The position numbers were made by a program, and so were the translations under genes. From positions 62,001 through 126,000 of the forward strand of contig JAEINP010000004.1 in NCBI GenBank assembly GCA_016342355.1: a stretch of DNA of 64,000 nucleotides. Reading direction: 5' to 3'. Numbering within the stretch: the first letter of the stretch is position 1; the number at the start of each line of letters is the position of its first letter. Below, in pieces: positions 9,094 to 16,967 of the stretch. A model generated the notes under the pieces. The model was not told the DNA's origin. It did not search any database and saw nothing but the letters and a program-made list of their open reading frames with translations. This DNA is from Desulfatibacillum sp. GTDB taxonomy: Bacteria; Desulfobacterota; Desulfobacteria; Desulfobacterales; Desulfatibacillaceae.

Positions 9094-9873
9094 CTATCTG
9101 AATGTGCCTGGCTTGGGACCCGTGGCCGGAGGACCGGCAAAGATCTGGGCGTGGGTCATCCAATCCGTGGCAGCCTTACCGGTCACTTTCAGGGAGGTGT
9201 CCAGATAATGCCTGCGTTGGGCTACCACCAGACAGAAATCCTCGGCAGGGCCTGTAATCGTGTCTGCACCATCCTCAGCCCCCCAGGCCCACAAGACACC
9301 GGACGGGCTTTGGAGTTCCACTCGCACAGGATTTTCAGGCGCTTCCATGCCCCGGCATTTGAAAGACCAGCCAAAGGTGGCCACGCCCAGATGGGCGATG
9401 TGCTTAAGGCGATCCGAGGCAGGGCGGCTGGCCCCCAGGACGTCCACGATATCCTGGCCGTGTGCCCAGGTTTCCATGAGCCGGGCTGTGGCCGAGGACC
9501 GGGCGCTCATGGGCAGGTGCCATGGCAGGCGGGCCTTGGGGTCGAGCACCTCGTAGGCGGCTATCATGCCTTTCCGCTCTGCTCTCCACCACTCCAGCAA
9601 GTCCTTGTTGCTTTTGGCCCGGCCCGGTTCCAGGGTGTACTCGAACAGGGTCTCGAATTTTTCGATGAGCTTGGCCATTTCCTTGTCAAAGCCCTCCTTG
9701 TCCGAAGCGGAAAGCCTGGCAAGCATGTCAAAATAAACCAAATGGGCGATTTCGTCCTTGACGGTCCAGCCGTCAAAAGGGGTTACGGCGGCCCATGCAG
9801 CGTCGTCAATATGGGCTACCACATCGTCCAAAGCCTGGCATTCGGCGGCAAGGTCCTTGCAAATATCTTTCAT
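9094..9873 (-). CDS. TIGR03084-type protein, DinB/maleylpyruvate-isomerase-like fold
   Basis: A 259-residue protein with an N-terminal DinB/MDMPI-like four-helix domain. Its opening, with the GWTVKDEIAHL segment near residue 39 and METWAHGQDI near 133, is typical of the mycothiol-dependent isomerase-like superfamily, where His residues of such motifs bind a metal. I assign it to the group called TIGR03084 from memory of these motifs. The substrate is unknown. It is the last gene of the six-gene operon that starts at 16655 and lies 17 bases from the crotonase gene, so a role in the same acyl-CoA pathway is likely. Confidence 0.7.
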   Translation of the reverse strand: MKDICKDLAAECQALDDVVAHIDDAAWAAVTPFDGWTVKDEIAHLVYFDMLARLSASDKEGFDKEMAKLIEKFETLFEYTLEPGRAKSNKDLLEWWRAERKGMIAAYEVLDPKARLPWHLPMSARSSATARLMETWAHGQDIVDVLGASRPASDRLKHIAHLGVATFGWSFKCRGMEAPENPVRVELQSPSGVLWAWGAEDGADTITGPAEDFCLVVAQRRHYLDTSLKVTGKAATDWMTHAQIFAGPPATGPKPGTFR

Positions 9874-9890
9874 CCTGATTTTCCCTTTTC

Positions 9891-10661
9891 CTATTTTTTC
9901 AGTTTGGAAAAGTCGGGCTTCCTCTTTTCGATGAAAGCCATGATGGCTTCCACATTTTCAGGACTGCCCGCCTGTTTCGTCATGGCCTCGTGTTCCTGCT
10001 CCAGAGTGGCCTGAATATGAGCCTGACGCCAAACCATGAAGCACTTTTTTGTTTCCCGCAGCCCGTTCACCGGCCACTGGGCGATTTCCCCCGCCTTTTC
10101 CAGGGCTTTGGCAAGCAATTCTTCATCCGAAAACTTTGCACGGGCGATTCCGGTTTCCAATGCCTTGTCCGCGTTGATCCATTCGGCGGTCAGGAGCAGT
10201 TCGGCAGCCTTTTGGGCGCCAATATTCTGCTGCAGCATAAAGCTGCTGGCGAATTCCGGGGCCATGCCCAGGCTGACAAAAGGCAGGCGCATACGCAGGC
10301 TTTCCCCCACGTACAGGATATCGCTAAAAAAGAGGACGGTTGCCCCGCCTCCCACGGCAATGCCCTTGGCCGCCCCTATCAGGGGTTTGTCGAATGCGAT
10401 CAAGGACCGCTCCAGAACCCGATACGGAGATTCGCCTTCCGGCCGCCCGGCTGCCAGTTCTCCCAGGTCCTGGCCTGAGGAAAAATCGTTCCCCGCTCCG
10501 GTAAGCACCACCACACGCACGTCGTCATTTTCCCTGGCCTTGTCCAGGGCTTCGGCGCAGGCAAGCCATTGTTCCGTATTAAAGGCATTCTTTTTGGGAG
10601 GCCGGTTAAGGGTCAGCACCAAAACACCTTCGTTCAATTCCTGGAGAACTGTATCGCTCAT
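9891..10661 (-). CDS. Enoyl-CoA hydratase/isomerase (crotonase) family protein
   Basis: Crotonase-fold enzyme of 256 residues acting on acyl-CoA thioesters. The oxyanion-hole segments SSGQDL (near residue 61) and KGIAVGGGA (near 99) are intact. In the second half the motif is LGMAPEFASS, with a single Glu. This pattern is common in delta3-delta2-enoyl-CoA isomerases and related hydratases, so double-bond isomerisation is as likely as hydration. It belongs to the operon with the AtuA-like protein and two acyl-CoA ligases; the 155-base gap before it has no gene. Confidence 0.85.
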   Translation of the reverse strand: MSDTVLQELNEGVLVLTLNRPPKKNAFNTEQWLACAEALDKARENDDVRVVVLTGAGNDFSSGQDLGELAAGRPEGESPYRVLERSLIAFDKPLIGAAKGIAVGGGATVLFFSDILYVGESLRMRLPFVSLGMAPEFASSFMLQQNIGAQKAAELLLTAEWINADKALETGIARAKFSDEELLAKALEKAGEIAQWPVNGLRETKKCFMVWRQAHIQATLEQEHEAMTKQAGSPENVEAIMAFIEKRKPDFSKLKK

Positions 10662-10816
10662 AACAAAAGCTCCTTGAGTATGCCCGGCCCGCTATTCACG
10701 AGCCTGAAAAGTAAGAAATCCGGCGATTGTCAGTGACAAAGCGCATCAACGGAAAAGTATCCATCGACTGCAAGGTTGGTATATATCCCCAAAATGCGCT
10801 TTTGCCAAATTTCCCG

Positions 10817-11290
10817 TTAATTTTTCGGGGCGGGCGGTTCAAAGAGCACTTTTTCCGTAAACACCACCACCAGCTCATCCCGCTGGTTTGTGACCATGTG
10901 CTTGACATCCACCAGAATCTGGCCGCGGCTGGTTACGCGGTCCACGCAGGCTTCCAGGTCCGCCCTGAGGGTGTCCCCGGGGAAGGCCGGATTTTTCACA
11001 AAGGCCTCCACGCCAACCATGCCGTGGAAGGCCCCCAGGTTTTCTTCTTTGGAGATTGTTTCCACCACCTGCATGATGATGGGCGCGGCCAGGCCCATGC
11101 CAATGGAAATGAGTAGGGGCGCGGGCGCAAACCGGGTTTGATGGGAGCCGGGCAGGAACTCCTTGACGTATTCCATGTCAATGAACGGGGGCTCGTGCAG
11201 CCCAACCAGGTTCACAAAATTCACGATGTCTGTTTCCGTAATGGTCCTGCGATGGGTCCTGAAGCGGTAGATCTTCCGTTCGTTTTCCAT
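10817..11290 (-). CDS. MaoC-like (hot-dog fold) dehydratase domain protein
   Basis: A single-hot-dog-domain protein of 157 residues. It has the RTITETDIVNFVNLVG start, PFIDMEYVKEF, the APAPLLISIGMGLA helix and the PGDTLRADLEACVDRVTSRGQ strand pair seen in MaoC/FAS1-like dehydratases. Such proteins hydrate or dehydrate enoyl-/3-hydroxyacyl-CoA, usually R-specific. The strict D-x-N-P-x-H catalytic string of R-hydratases is not obvious, so it may need a partner subunit. It lies 11 bases from the upstream acyl-CoA ligase gene. Confidence 0.78.
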   Translation of the reverse strand: MENERKIYRFRTHRRTITETDIVNFVNLVGLHEPPFIDMEYVKEFLPGSHQTRFAPAPLLISIGMGLAAPIIMQVVETISKEENLGAFHGMVGVEAFVKNPAFPGDTLRADLEACVDRVTSRGQILVDVKHMVTNQRDELVVVFTEKVLFEPPAPKN

Positions 11291-11301
11291 ATCCCCTCCG
11301 T

Positions 11302-13167
11302 TTATTCCACCTGGATTGCGTACCGAACCGTGTAACGGGCCAAGGCGTCATTGACGGCCTTCCAAGCCTGATCCTCTGTCACGTCTTTTGCCAGTTTGAC
11401 AATAATTGTGGCTTTGGTTCCATGGACCTTGTCCTCCTTTACCTGGATATCCAGAGAATCAAAGAGGTTGTCCAATTTGTTCAATTCGTCCAGATAGGCA
11501 AGCCGGACAGCCTCATGCCTCAAGGTGGGTTTGAAAATTTTCCCGATCGGAGTCAGGGGTATCTCATCCACGATGTAAACTTCCTTGGGAATGGCTGCCC
11601 TTTCGCCGATTTCCTTTTGCAAATGCTGAACAATGTCTTCCCTGGTTAATCGGGAACCCGTTTGAAGCTGGACAAAGGCCACAGGCACCTCGCCGGCATG
11701 GGCGTCCGGTCTTCCCACAGCAGCGGCAACCTGGACTCCGTCCAGCCGGTACAAGGGTTCTTCGATGGCTGCCGGATCGATGTTGTGCCCCCCGCGGATG
11801 ATGAGGTCCTTTTGACGGCCGGTGAGCCAGAAATACCCGTCAGCGTCCTGCCTGCCCAGGTCTCCCGTATTGAACCAGCCTTCCTTCATCCAAATATCCT
11901 TGTTTTTGGACTCGTCCAGGTATCCGGCGAACACATTGGGACCCTTGATGCAGACTGCTCCAATTTCATCCACTTTGGCTTCCCGGGCTCCGTTTGAATC
12001 AGGAATCATAATTTTCATTTCCTGGTAAGGCAGACGGATGCCTATGGAACCTATCCGCTGTTCCCCATGGGCAGGGTTGCAGCAGGAGGCCGTGGTGCCT
12101 TCCGTCAGGCCATAACCTTCCAGGACCTTCATTTTCGTGTGGGCTTCAAAGCGCTGGATCAATTCCACGGAAAGAGGGGCGGCCCCGCACAAGGCAAACT
12201 GGAGGGACGAAATGTCGGCCCCTTCGGTGGGAACATCCAGCAGGACGGAGAGCACGGTGGGCACGCAGGAAAAAAACGCGGCTTTGTAAAAGTCCACAAT
12301 TTTAAAGAAATTTTTCAGGACTCCGGGGTCCCTGTATCCCTGGGGAGACAACAACACCACATGGGCGCCAATGGAAAAAGGCGCCCCGCCGGTTACCATG
12401 ACCCCGTTCACATGGAACAGGGGCAGGCCGCACAACAGGGTATCTTTGGTGGTCATGATTCCGTTCAGGGTCATCATGGCGGCCATAACCACTTCATTAT
12501 AATGCGTGTGGGGGGCCAGTTTGGGTGTGCCAGTGGTGCCGCCCGTGTGGAACAGGGAGGCGATGTCCTGGGGATCAATAACCCGGCCCGAATCCAGGGA
12601 TTCGGCGTTGTATTTGCCTATGACTTCGTCAAACCCGTAAATTCCGTTAGCCTCGTCGCTGGGTCCGAAAACCCTTACTACGGCCGTGATGCTTGGCACT
12701 TCTTTGCGGACAGCCTCGGCCTTTTGCCAGATGTCCGAGCCGGGAACCTCGCCCAACGCCACCAGCACCTTGGTATTGGCTGCCTTGCAGATATCCGCTA
12801 TCGTGGCGGCTTCCAGCATGGGATTGATGGGATTGATGATACCTGCGGCTTCTCCGCCCCACAGGACATAATGAGTATGGGGAGCATTGGGAAGGAGATA
12901 GGAAATGACGTCCGTGGGACCAACCCCCAGGTGGTGGAATAAATTGGCGGTGCGGTTGATCTGGCCCCAAAAATCCCGGTAGGTGACCTGCATGGGGCTT
13001 TCGTAGGTTTCGCCTGAGAACATGAAGCTCAGGGCGGTTGCATCCGGGTTGATTGCAGCCCCGTTTTTAAGCATGTCGTAGGTATTTGATACCGTTAGCC
13101 TTTGTGCAAAAGGAACCTTTTCAATCTCTTCCACATCCGCCACTGTCGCTATTTTGATTGCCTGCAT
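11302..13167 (-). CDS. Acyl-CoA synthetase (AMP-forming), long variant
   Basis: An ANL-superfamily ligase of 621 residues that activates a carboxylic acid as the acyl-AMP and then the CoA thioester. The P-loop is FHTGGTTGTPKLAPHTH, followed by the YGLTEGTT motif and the hinge/C-terminal TGRQKDLIIRGGHNIDPAAIE segment. I start at the ATG at 13167, preceded by AGGGGGGAAGT; an in-frame Met at 13206 is possible. The adenylation lid lacks a standard final PxTxxGK-Lys spacing but retains LTPIGKIFK, so Lys is present. The substrate is probably a branched or unusual acid, judged from the AtuA-like neighbour. Confidence 0.9.
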   Translation of the reverse strand: MQAIKIATVADVEEIEKVPFAQRLTVSNTYDMLKNGAAINPDATALSFMFSGETYESPMQVTYRDFWGQINRTANLFHHLGVGPTDVISYLLPNAPHTHYVLWGGEAAGIINPINPMLEAATIADICKAANTKVLVALGEVPGSDIWQKAEAVRKEVPSITAVVRVFGPSDEANGIYGFDEVIGKYNAESLDSGRVIDPQDIASLFHTGGTTGTPKLAPHTHYNEVVMAAMMTLNGIMTTKDTLLCGLPLFHVNGVMVTGGAPFSIGAHVVLLSPQGYRDPGVLKNFFKIVDFYKAAFFSCVPTVLSVLLDVPTEGADISSLQFALCGAAPLSVELIQRFEAHTKMKVLEGYGLTEGTTASCCNPAHGEQRIGSIGIRLPYQEMKIMIPDSNGAREAKVDEIGAVCIKGPNVFAGYLDESKNKDIWMKEGWFNTGDLGRQDADGYFWLTGRQKDLIIRGGHNIDPAAIEEPLYRLDGVQVAAAVGRPDAHAGEVPVAFVQLQTGSRLTREDIVQHLQKEIGERAAIPKEVYIVDEIPLTPIGKIFKPTLRHEAVRLAYLDELNKLDNLFDSLDIQVKEDKVHGTKATIIVKLAKDVTEDQAWKAVNDALARYTVRYAIQVE

Positions 13168-13242
13168 ACTTCCCCCCTGAGTGTTTGTTGCAATGTAGGA
13201 GGGCATGATTTGGGCACACCGTCAGGACACCTATCCCCCCGG

Positions 13243-13261
13243 AAAAAAGCCCTGCGGCTTT
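13243..13261 (-). terminator. Weak hairpin between the two acyl-CoA ligase genes
   Basis: On the minus strand, AAAGCC pairs with GGCTTT around a GCAG loop, followed by TTT. The 6-bp stem is short, so partial termination or mRNA processing inside the operon is more likely than a full stop. Confidence 0.4.
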
Positions 13262-13295
13262 CACCCTAATCATGCCCCCTATCCGTATAATTCTC

Positions 13296-14864
13296 TTATG
13301 ATATTTCTTCCACCAGCTTGGATTTCATGATCTTGCCCGCAGGCGTCATGGGCAATTCAGGGCGAAAAACAACCTCCCTGGGCACCTTATAGTCCGCCAG
13401 GTGTTCCTTGCAAAAGGCTTTGATTTCATCTTCCGTTGGATTGGTATCAGGATAGGGAACAATGTAATAACGTCCCACTTCCCCCAGGACTTTGTCCGGT
13501 ATGCCTATGCCCGCCACCATGGCCACTTTGGGATGCCTGGCGATGAGGTTTTCCACTTCCACGGGATAGACATTGAATCCGCCCTGGATGTACATTTCCT
13601 TTTGACGGCCCCGGAGGTATATGTACCCCGCTTCGTCCAGGTAGCCCATATCGCCGGTATGCACCCATCCGTCTTTGAAGGTTTCGGCGGTTTTGTCGGG
13701 CATGCCATAATAGCCCTTCACAACTGCGTCGCCCTTAAAGCAAAGCTCGCCGGTTTCGCCCCGGGCGACTTCTTTGCCATGGGCGTCCACCACCTTCACC
13801 TGGAAATCCGCAATGGGCTTGCCAATAGACTTGAGGGTGGTTTCGAAATCGCAATCCAGGGGGCTTAAAACCACGGCGCCTGAGGTTTCGCTCAACCCAT
13901 AGAGGTTCAGGACCTTGGCGTTGGGATAGGAATCGAACATGTTTTTCAGGAGCGTATCATCGGCATTGGAGCCGCCCACGATGGCCAAACGGCACTGGGA
14001 AAGATCCAGGGCCTGGTAATGTTCGTTCATAAGCATCATGCCGTGCATGGCCGGAACGCCGCTGGCTGTGGTGAAGCCGTAATTTTTCAACTGGGCGACT
14101 ATGTAGTCCGGGCTGAACATGGGGATGAGAACATATTTGCCCATGCCCAGCAGGCTTGTGATCACGCCGCAGGTAATGCCGCCCACATGGTTAAAAGGCA
14201 GGGCCAGGGCCACGTTGTCTTCCGGGCCTGTTTGGGTGTGTTCAGCCTGGCCTCGGGCCGAGGCCAACTGGCTTTTGTGGCTGAGGACAGCACCTTTGGG
14301 AACACCAGTGGTCCCCGAGGTGTAGATGATCATAATGTCGTCGTCCGGCTGAACACTGGCCTTGGCCTGATCCAGTTTGGCCGGGTCCACCTTGGTTTCC
14401 AAAAGGTCCTGGAAGGAATAGCTGCCGTCAAAGCCCGGCCCGCCCATGAATATGAATTCCTTCACTGACGGAATGCGGGATTTGAATCCTTCAAAAAATG
14501 AGACGTAGTTCATCTCTCCGAGGGAGGAGAGCGTGAGCACGGCCCGGGTCTGGCTCTGGTTCAGGATGTACTCCAGTTCGGTATCCCGGTACCGGACGCT
14601 GAGCCCGGTAATGGCAAGGCCGATTTTAACCGCTCCAAAATACATGAACAGCCACTCAGGCTGGTTAAGGCCAATGATTCCAATTTTGTCGCCTCTGGCA
14701 AAACCCATGTTCAAAAGGCCCATGGCCACCTTGTCCGAAATCTCGTGGACTGCGGCAAAGGAGTATTCCTTGCCCTCATAGTAAAACATGGGGCTGTCCG
14801 GCCTTTTTTCCGCAGCCGTAGCCAGGGCTTGGCCCACGGTACTTGCTTTAATGATTTCGCTCAT
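13296..14864 (-). CDS. Long-chain fatty-acid-CoA ligase type acyl-CoA synthetase
   Basis: A 522-residue ANL ligase. The AMP-binding P-loop IIYTSGTTGVPKGAVLSH (about 177-194), NLYGLSETSG, the HTGDMGYLDE hinge and the C-terminal catalytic Lys in PMTPAGKIMK are all in place, so it should be a complete, active enzyme. It starts 15 bases after the AtuA-like gene with a GGAGGGAGC site. Together with the longer ligase downstream it gives the operon two acid-activating enzymes, which suggests two different acid substrates (for example substrate and intermediate). Confidence 0.92.
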   Translation of the reverse strand: MSEIIKASTVGQALATAAEKRPDSPMFYYEGKEYSFAAVHEISDKVAMGLLNMGFARGDKIGIIGLNQPEWLFMYFGAVKIGLAITGLSVRYRDTELEYILNQSQTRAVLTLSSLGEMNYVSFFEGFKSRIPSVKEFIFMGGPGFDGSYSFQDLLETKVDPAKLDQAKASVQPDDDIMIIYTSGTTGVPKGAVLSHKSQLASARGQAEHTQTGPEDNVALALPFNHVGGITCGVITSLLGMGKYVLIPMFSPDYIVAQLKNYGFTTASGVPAMHGMMLMNEHYQALDLSQCRLAIVGGSNADDTLLKNMFDSYPNAKVLNLYGLSETSGAVVLSPLDCDFETTLKSIGKPIADFQVKVVDAHGKEVARGETGELCFKGDAVVKGYYGMPDKTAETFKDGWVHTGDMGYLDEAGYIYLRGRQKEMYIQGGFNVYPVEVENLIARHPKVAMVAGIGIPDKVLGEVGRYYIVPYPDTNPTEDEIKAFCKEHLADYKVPREVVFRPELPMTPAGKIMKSKLVEEIS

Positions 14865-14879
14865 GCTCCCTCCTTAAAA

Positions 14880-16655
14880 TCACGTTAACAATGATTGGGG
14901 AATTTCCGCGTTTTTCGCCCGAAGGTATTCCCCCAGGGTTTTGGCTTGCGGGTCCATGCGCAGGGATGCGGAAACTCCATCCCCCAGCACTCCTATGATG
15001 TAAAAATTTAGGGCAAGCAGGTTTGGCAGTGCGTAACGTTCAATTTTAAAACCAGCCATGTCAGGCAGAAGTTCCTTGAGCTTGTCAACGGTTAGAAAAT
15101 CCTGAAGAAATGCGTAGGATTCGGGAGTTTTTCCCCAAACGCCCAGGTTGGCGTTCCCGCCCTTGTCTCCGGATCGAGTGGCGTAAACACGGCCTAAGGG
15201 GGCTGTTACCCTGGGGCCTTCGGGCACAGGAGGAATGGCGACTTCCAGGGATTTGACCGGGGGAATATCCTGGCCTGCGGGCACAGGATCAATAAGTATT
15301 TCCTGGCCGTCCATATACAGTTTTTGGGTAACCCGGGATCTTGTCACCAGAGTGGGCCAGTGCTGGATGACCGGGCGTCCCTTGGTCGGGGGCGAGGTTC
15401 CTCCAAACCCTGGGATGTTGCACAGTGCCAGTTCAATCAGCTTGGCCGAGAACAGGGCCACCTTTTTCGGGTCCGGATCCAGCACGGACATGCGCAGATA
15501 AGCGAAGGCCTCTTCATTGGAGGCGGGGTTTTCCTTGTCCGACCGGATGAGCTGCACCTCGGCCACCCGGAACGTGTCCTTGCCGCCCAAGCTGTTAAAC
15601 AGGGCGTTTTCCAGGATTTTGGCCTTTTTCTCGATGTCCAGGCCAGTCAGGAGGATGGTGCCGGAATTGGTATGGCCGTCCAGGTTATTGATGCAAACCT
15701 TGGTGGTGTCCGGGGGAGGCTCGCCGCATACTCCGGAAACTTCCACACGGTCCGGCCCCTGCTGGGTGAGTTTGATGGTGTCGAAACGTGCGCCCGCGTC
15801 CGGGGTAAGGTATCGGGGCTCCCGGACTTCGTACATCAACTGGGCTGTGACGGTGCCCACGGAAACCAGGCCGCCTGTATTAGGATGCTTGGTGATGACA
15901 AAGGACCCGTCCTCGTGCATTTCGGCGATGGGAAAGCCCACGTTGTCGTAGGAGGGCACCTCGTCGATAAAAGAATAATTGCCTCCTGTGGCCTGACCGC
16001 TGCACTCAATGATATGGCCCGCCACGGCCGCCCCGGCCAGACGGTCCCAGTCGTTTTGTTTCCAGCCGAATTTCCATGCTGCGGGTCCCATAACCACGGC
16101 GGCGTCGGCCAGACGGCCTCCCACCACAATGTCGGCGCCTTCGGCCAGGGCTCTGGCGACACCCCATCCGCCGAAATAGGCATTTGCGGTTATGGACGTG
16201 GCTTGGGCGTCCTTGAGTGTCATGCCCTTGTCCATGTGGGCGAATGTTTCTCCCATTTCCTGGAGTTCGGCCATGCGGGGAAGGATGTTGTCTCCTTCGA
16301 TGTAGGCAATTTTGGGATGCAGGCCCAGTTCGCTGGCTTTTTTCTCCAGTTCATCAGCCAGGGCCTTGGGGTTGAGACCACCGGCATTGGCGACCACCCG
16401 GATATTTTTATCCAGGCATTGGCCCATGATTTGTTCCATTTGCTTAAGAAAGGTATGGGCGTATCCCCTGGAGGGGTCTTTCATGGTCTGGCGGAACAGG
16501 ATGGCCATGGTGAGTTCTGCCAGATAATCGCCGCTCAGGATATCTATGGGTCCGCCTTCCACCATTTCCCTGGCTGCGGTGAATCGGTCTCCGAAAAAAC
16601 CGCTGCAATTGGCAATGATGAGTTTATCGTCAAAAAGAGTTTTGGGATTTGCCAT
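14880..16655 (-). CDS. AtuA-like (DUF1446) acyclic terpene utilisation family protein
   Basis: A 591-residue protein with the DUF1446 core, recognisable by GDYLAELTMAIL (residues 42-53), the NAGGLNP segment near 110 and GRLADAAVVMGPA near 180. It ends with the small C-terminal AtuA-like domain (residues about 490-591, YATRSGDKGGNANLGVWG). Family members occur in acyclic terpene (citronellol/geraniol) degradation and in many acyl-CoA gene clusters; the biochemical reaction is not established. It is the first gene behind the sigma-54 promoter and so the first product of the inducible operon. Confidence 0.85.
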   Translation of the reverse strand: MANPKTLFDDKLIIANCSGFFGDRFTAAREMVEGGPIDILSGDYLAELTMAILFRQTMKDPSRGYAHTFLKQMEQIMGQCLDKNIRVVANAGGLNPKALADELEKKASELGLHPKIAYIEGDNILPRMAELQEMGETFAHMDKGMTLKDAQATSITANAYFGGWGVARALAEGADIVVGGRLADAAVVMGPAAWKFGWKQNDWDRLAGAAVAGHIIECSGQATGGNYSFIDEVPSYDNVGFPIAEMHEDGSFVITKHPNTGGLVSVGTVTAQLMYEVREPRYLTPDAGARFDTIKLTQQGPDRVEVSGVCGEPPPDTTKVCINNLDGHTNSGTILLTGLDIEKKAKILENALFNSLGGKDTFRVAEVQLIRSDKENPASNEEAFAYLRMSVLDPDPKKVALFSAKLIELALCNIPGFGGTSPPTKGRPVIQHWPTLVTRSRVTQKLYMDGQEILIDPVPAGQDIPPVKSLEVAIPPVPEGPRVTAPLGRVYATRSGDKGGNANLGVWGKTPESYAFLQDFLTVDKLKELLPDMAGFKIERYALPNLLALNFYIIGVLGDGVSASLRMDPQAKTLGEYLRAKNAEIPQSLLT

Positions 16656-16775
16656 GATGAATACCTCTATTGATTGTGTTCATTAAAAGGAATAGGCCCT
16701 GGTGAATATCCCGGTATTGGGAAAGATCGGGATTCCCAATATTGCCGGAGGGGCAGGTCCGGTGTTTATTTAGAG

Positions 16776-16791
16776 AGCAATTAATGTGCCA
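16776..16791 (-). promoter_or_regulatory. Sigma-54 (RpoN) -24/-12 promoter for the 16655-9094 operon
   Basis: Read on the minus strand from 16791 the sequence is TGGCACA-TTAA-TTGCT. It matches the sigma-54 consensus TGGCAC-N5-TTGCW at every conserved base, and the GG and GC doublets are exactly 12 bases apart. It lies about 120 bases upstream of the AtuA-like start codon, giving a leader of roughly 110 bases. A sigma-54 activator gene is divergent and adjacent, and paired palindromes sit 75-125 bases upstream. Confidence 0.88.
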
Positions 16792-16864
16792 TAGAATTTG
16801 CTAATTTTAGCACACTGATTTTATTAAGAAAAGAAAAATACTGGACCGTTTGCGTCCCGGTTTT

Positions 16865-16900
16865 TGCCGATATAAAGGCATTCCTGCCGATATATAGGCA
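16865..16900. promoter_or_regulatory. Two tandem palindromes, probable enhancer sites of the sigma-54 activator
   Basis: Two 16-base boxes, TGCCGATATAAAGGCA at 16865-16880 and TGCCGATATATAGGCA at 16885-16900, differ at one base. Each has TGCC and GGCA arms, and their centres are 20 bases apart, about two helical turns. They lie roughly 100-135 bases upstream of the predicted sigma-54 start, where enhancer-binding proteins normally bind. They also end 8 bases before the predicted -35 box of the activator gene itself, which would allow autoregulation. Confidence 0.75.
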
Positions 16901-16907
16901 TTTCCCC

Positions 16908-16936
16908 TTGACCCCCTCTCCCCTTTCCCCCATAAT
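16908..16936 (+). promoter_or_regulatory. Sigma-70-type promoter of the activator gene
   Basis: TTGACC at 16908-16913 and CATAAT at 16931-16936 are separated by exactly 17 bases. The start point would be near 16943, leaving a leader of about 25 bases that contains the AAAGGAG ribosome site before the ATG at 16968. Confidence 0.65.
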
Positions 16937-16967
16937 CCCCCCATAAATAATCAAAGGAGATTCTCCC

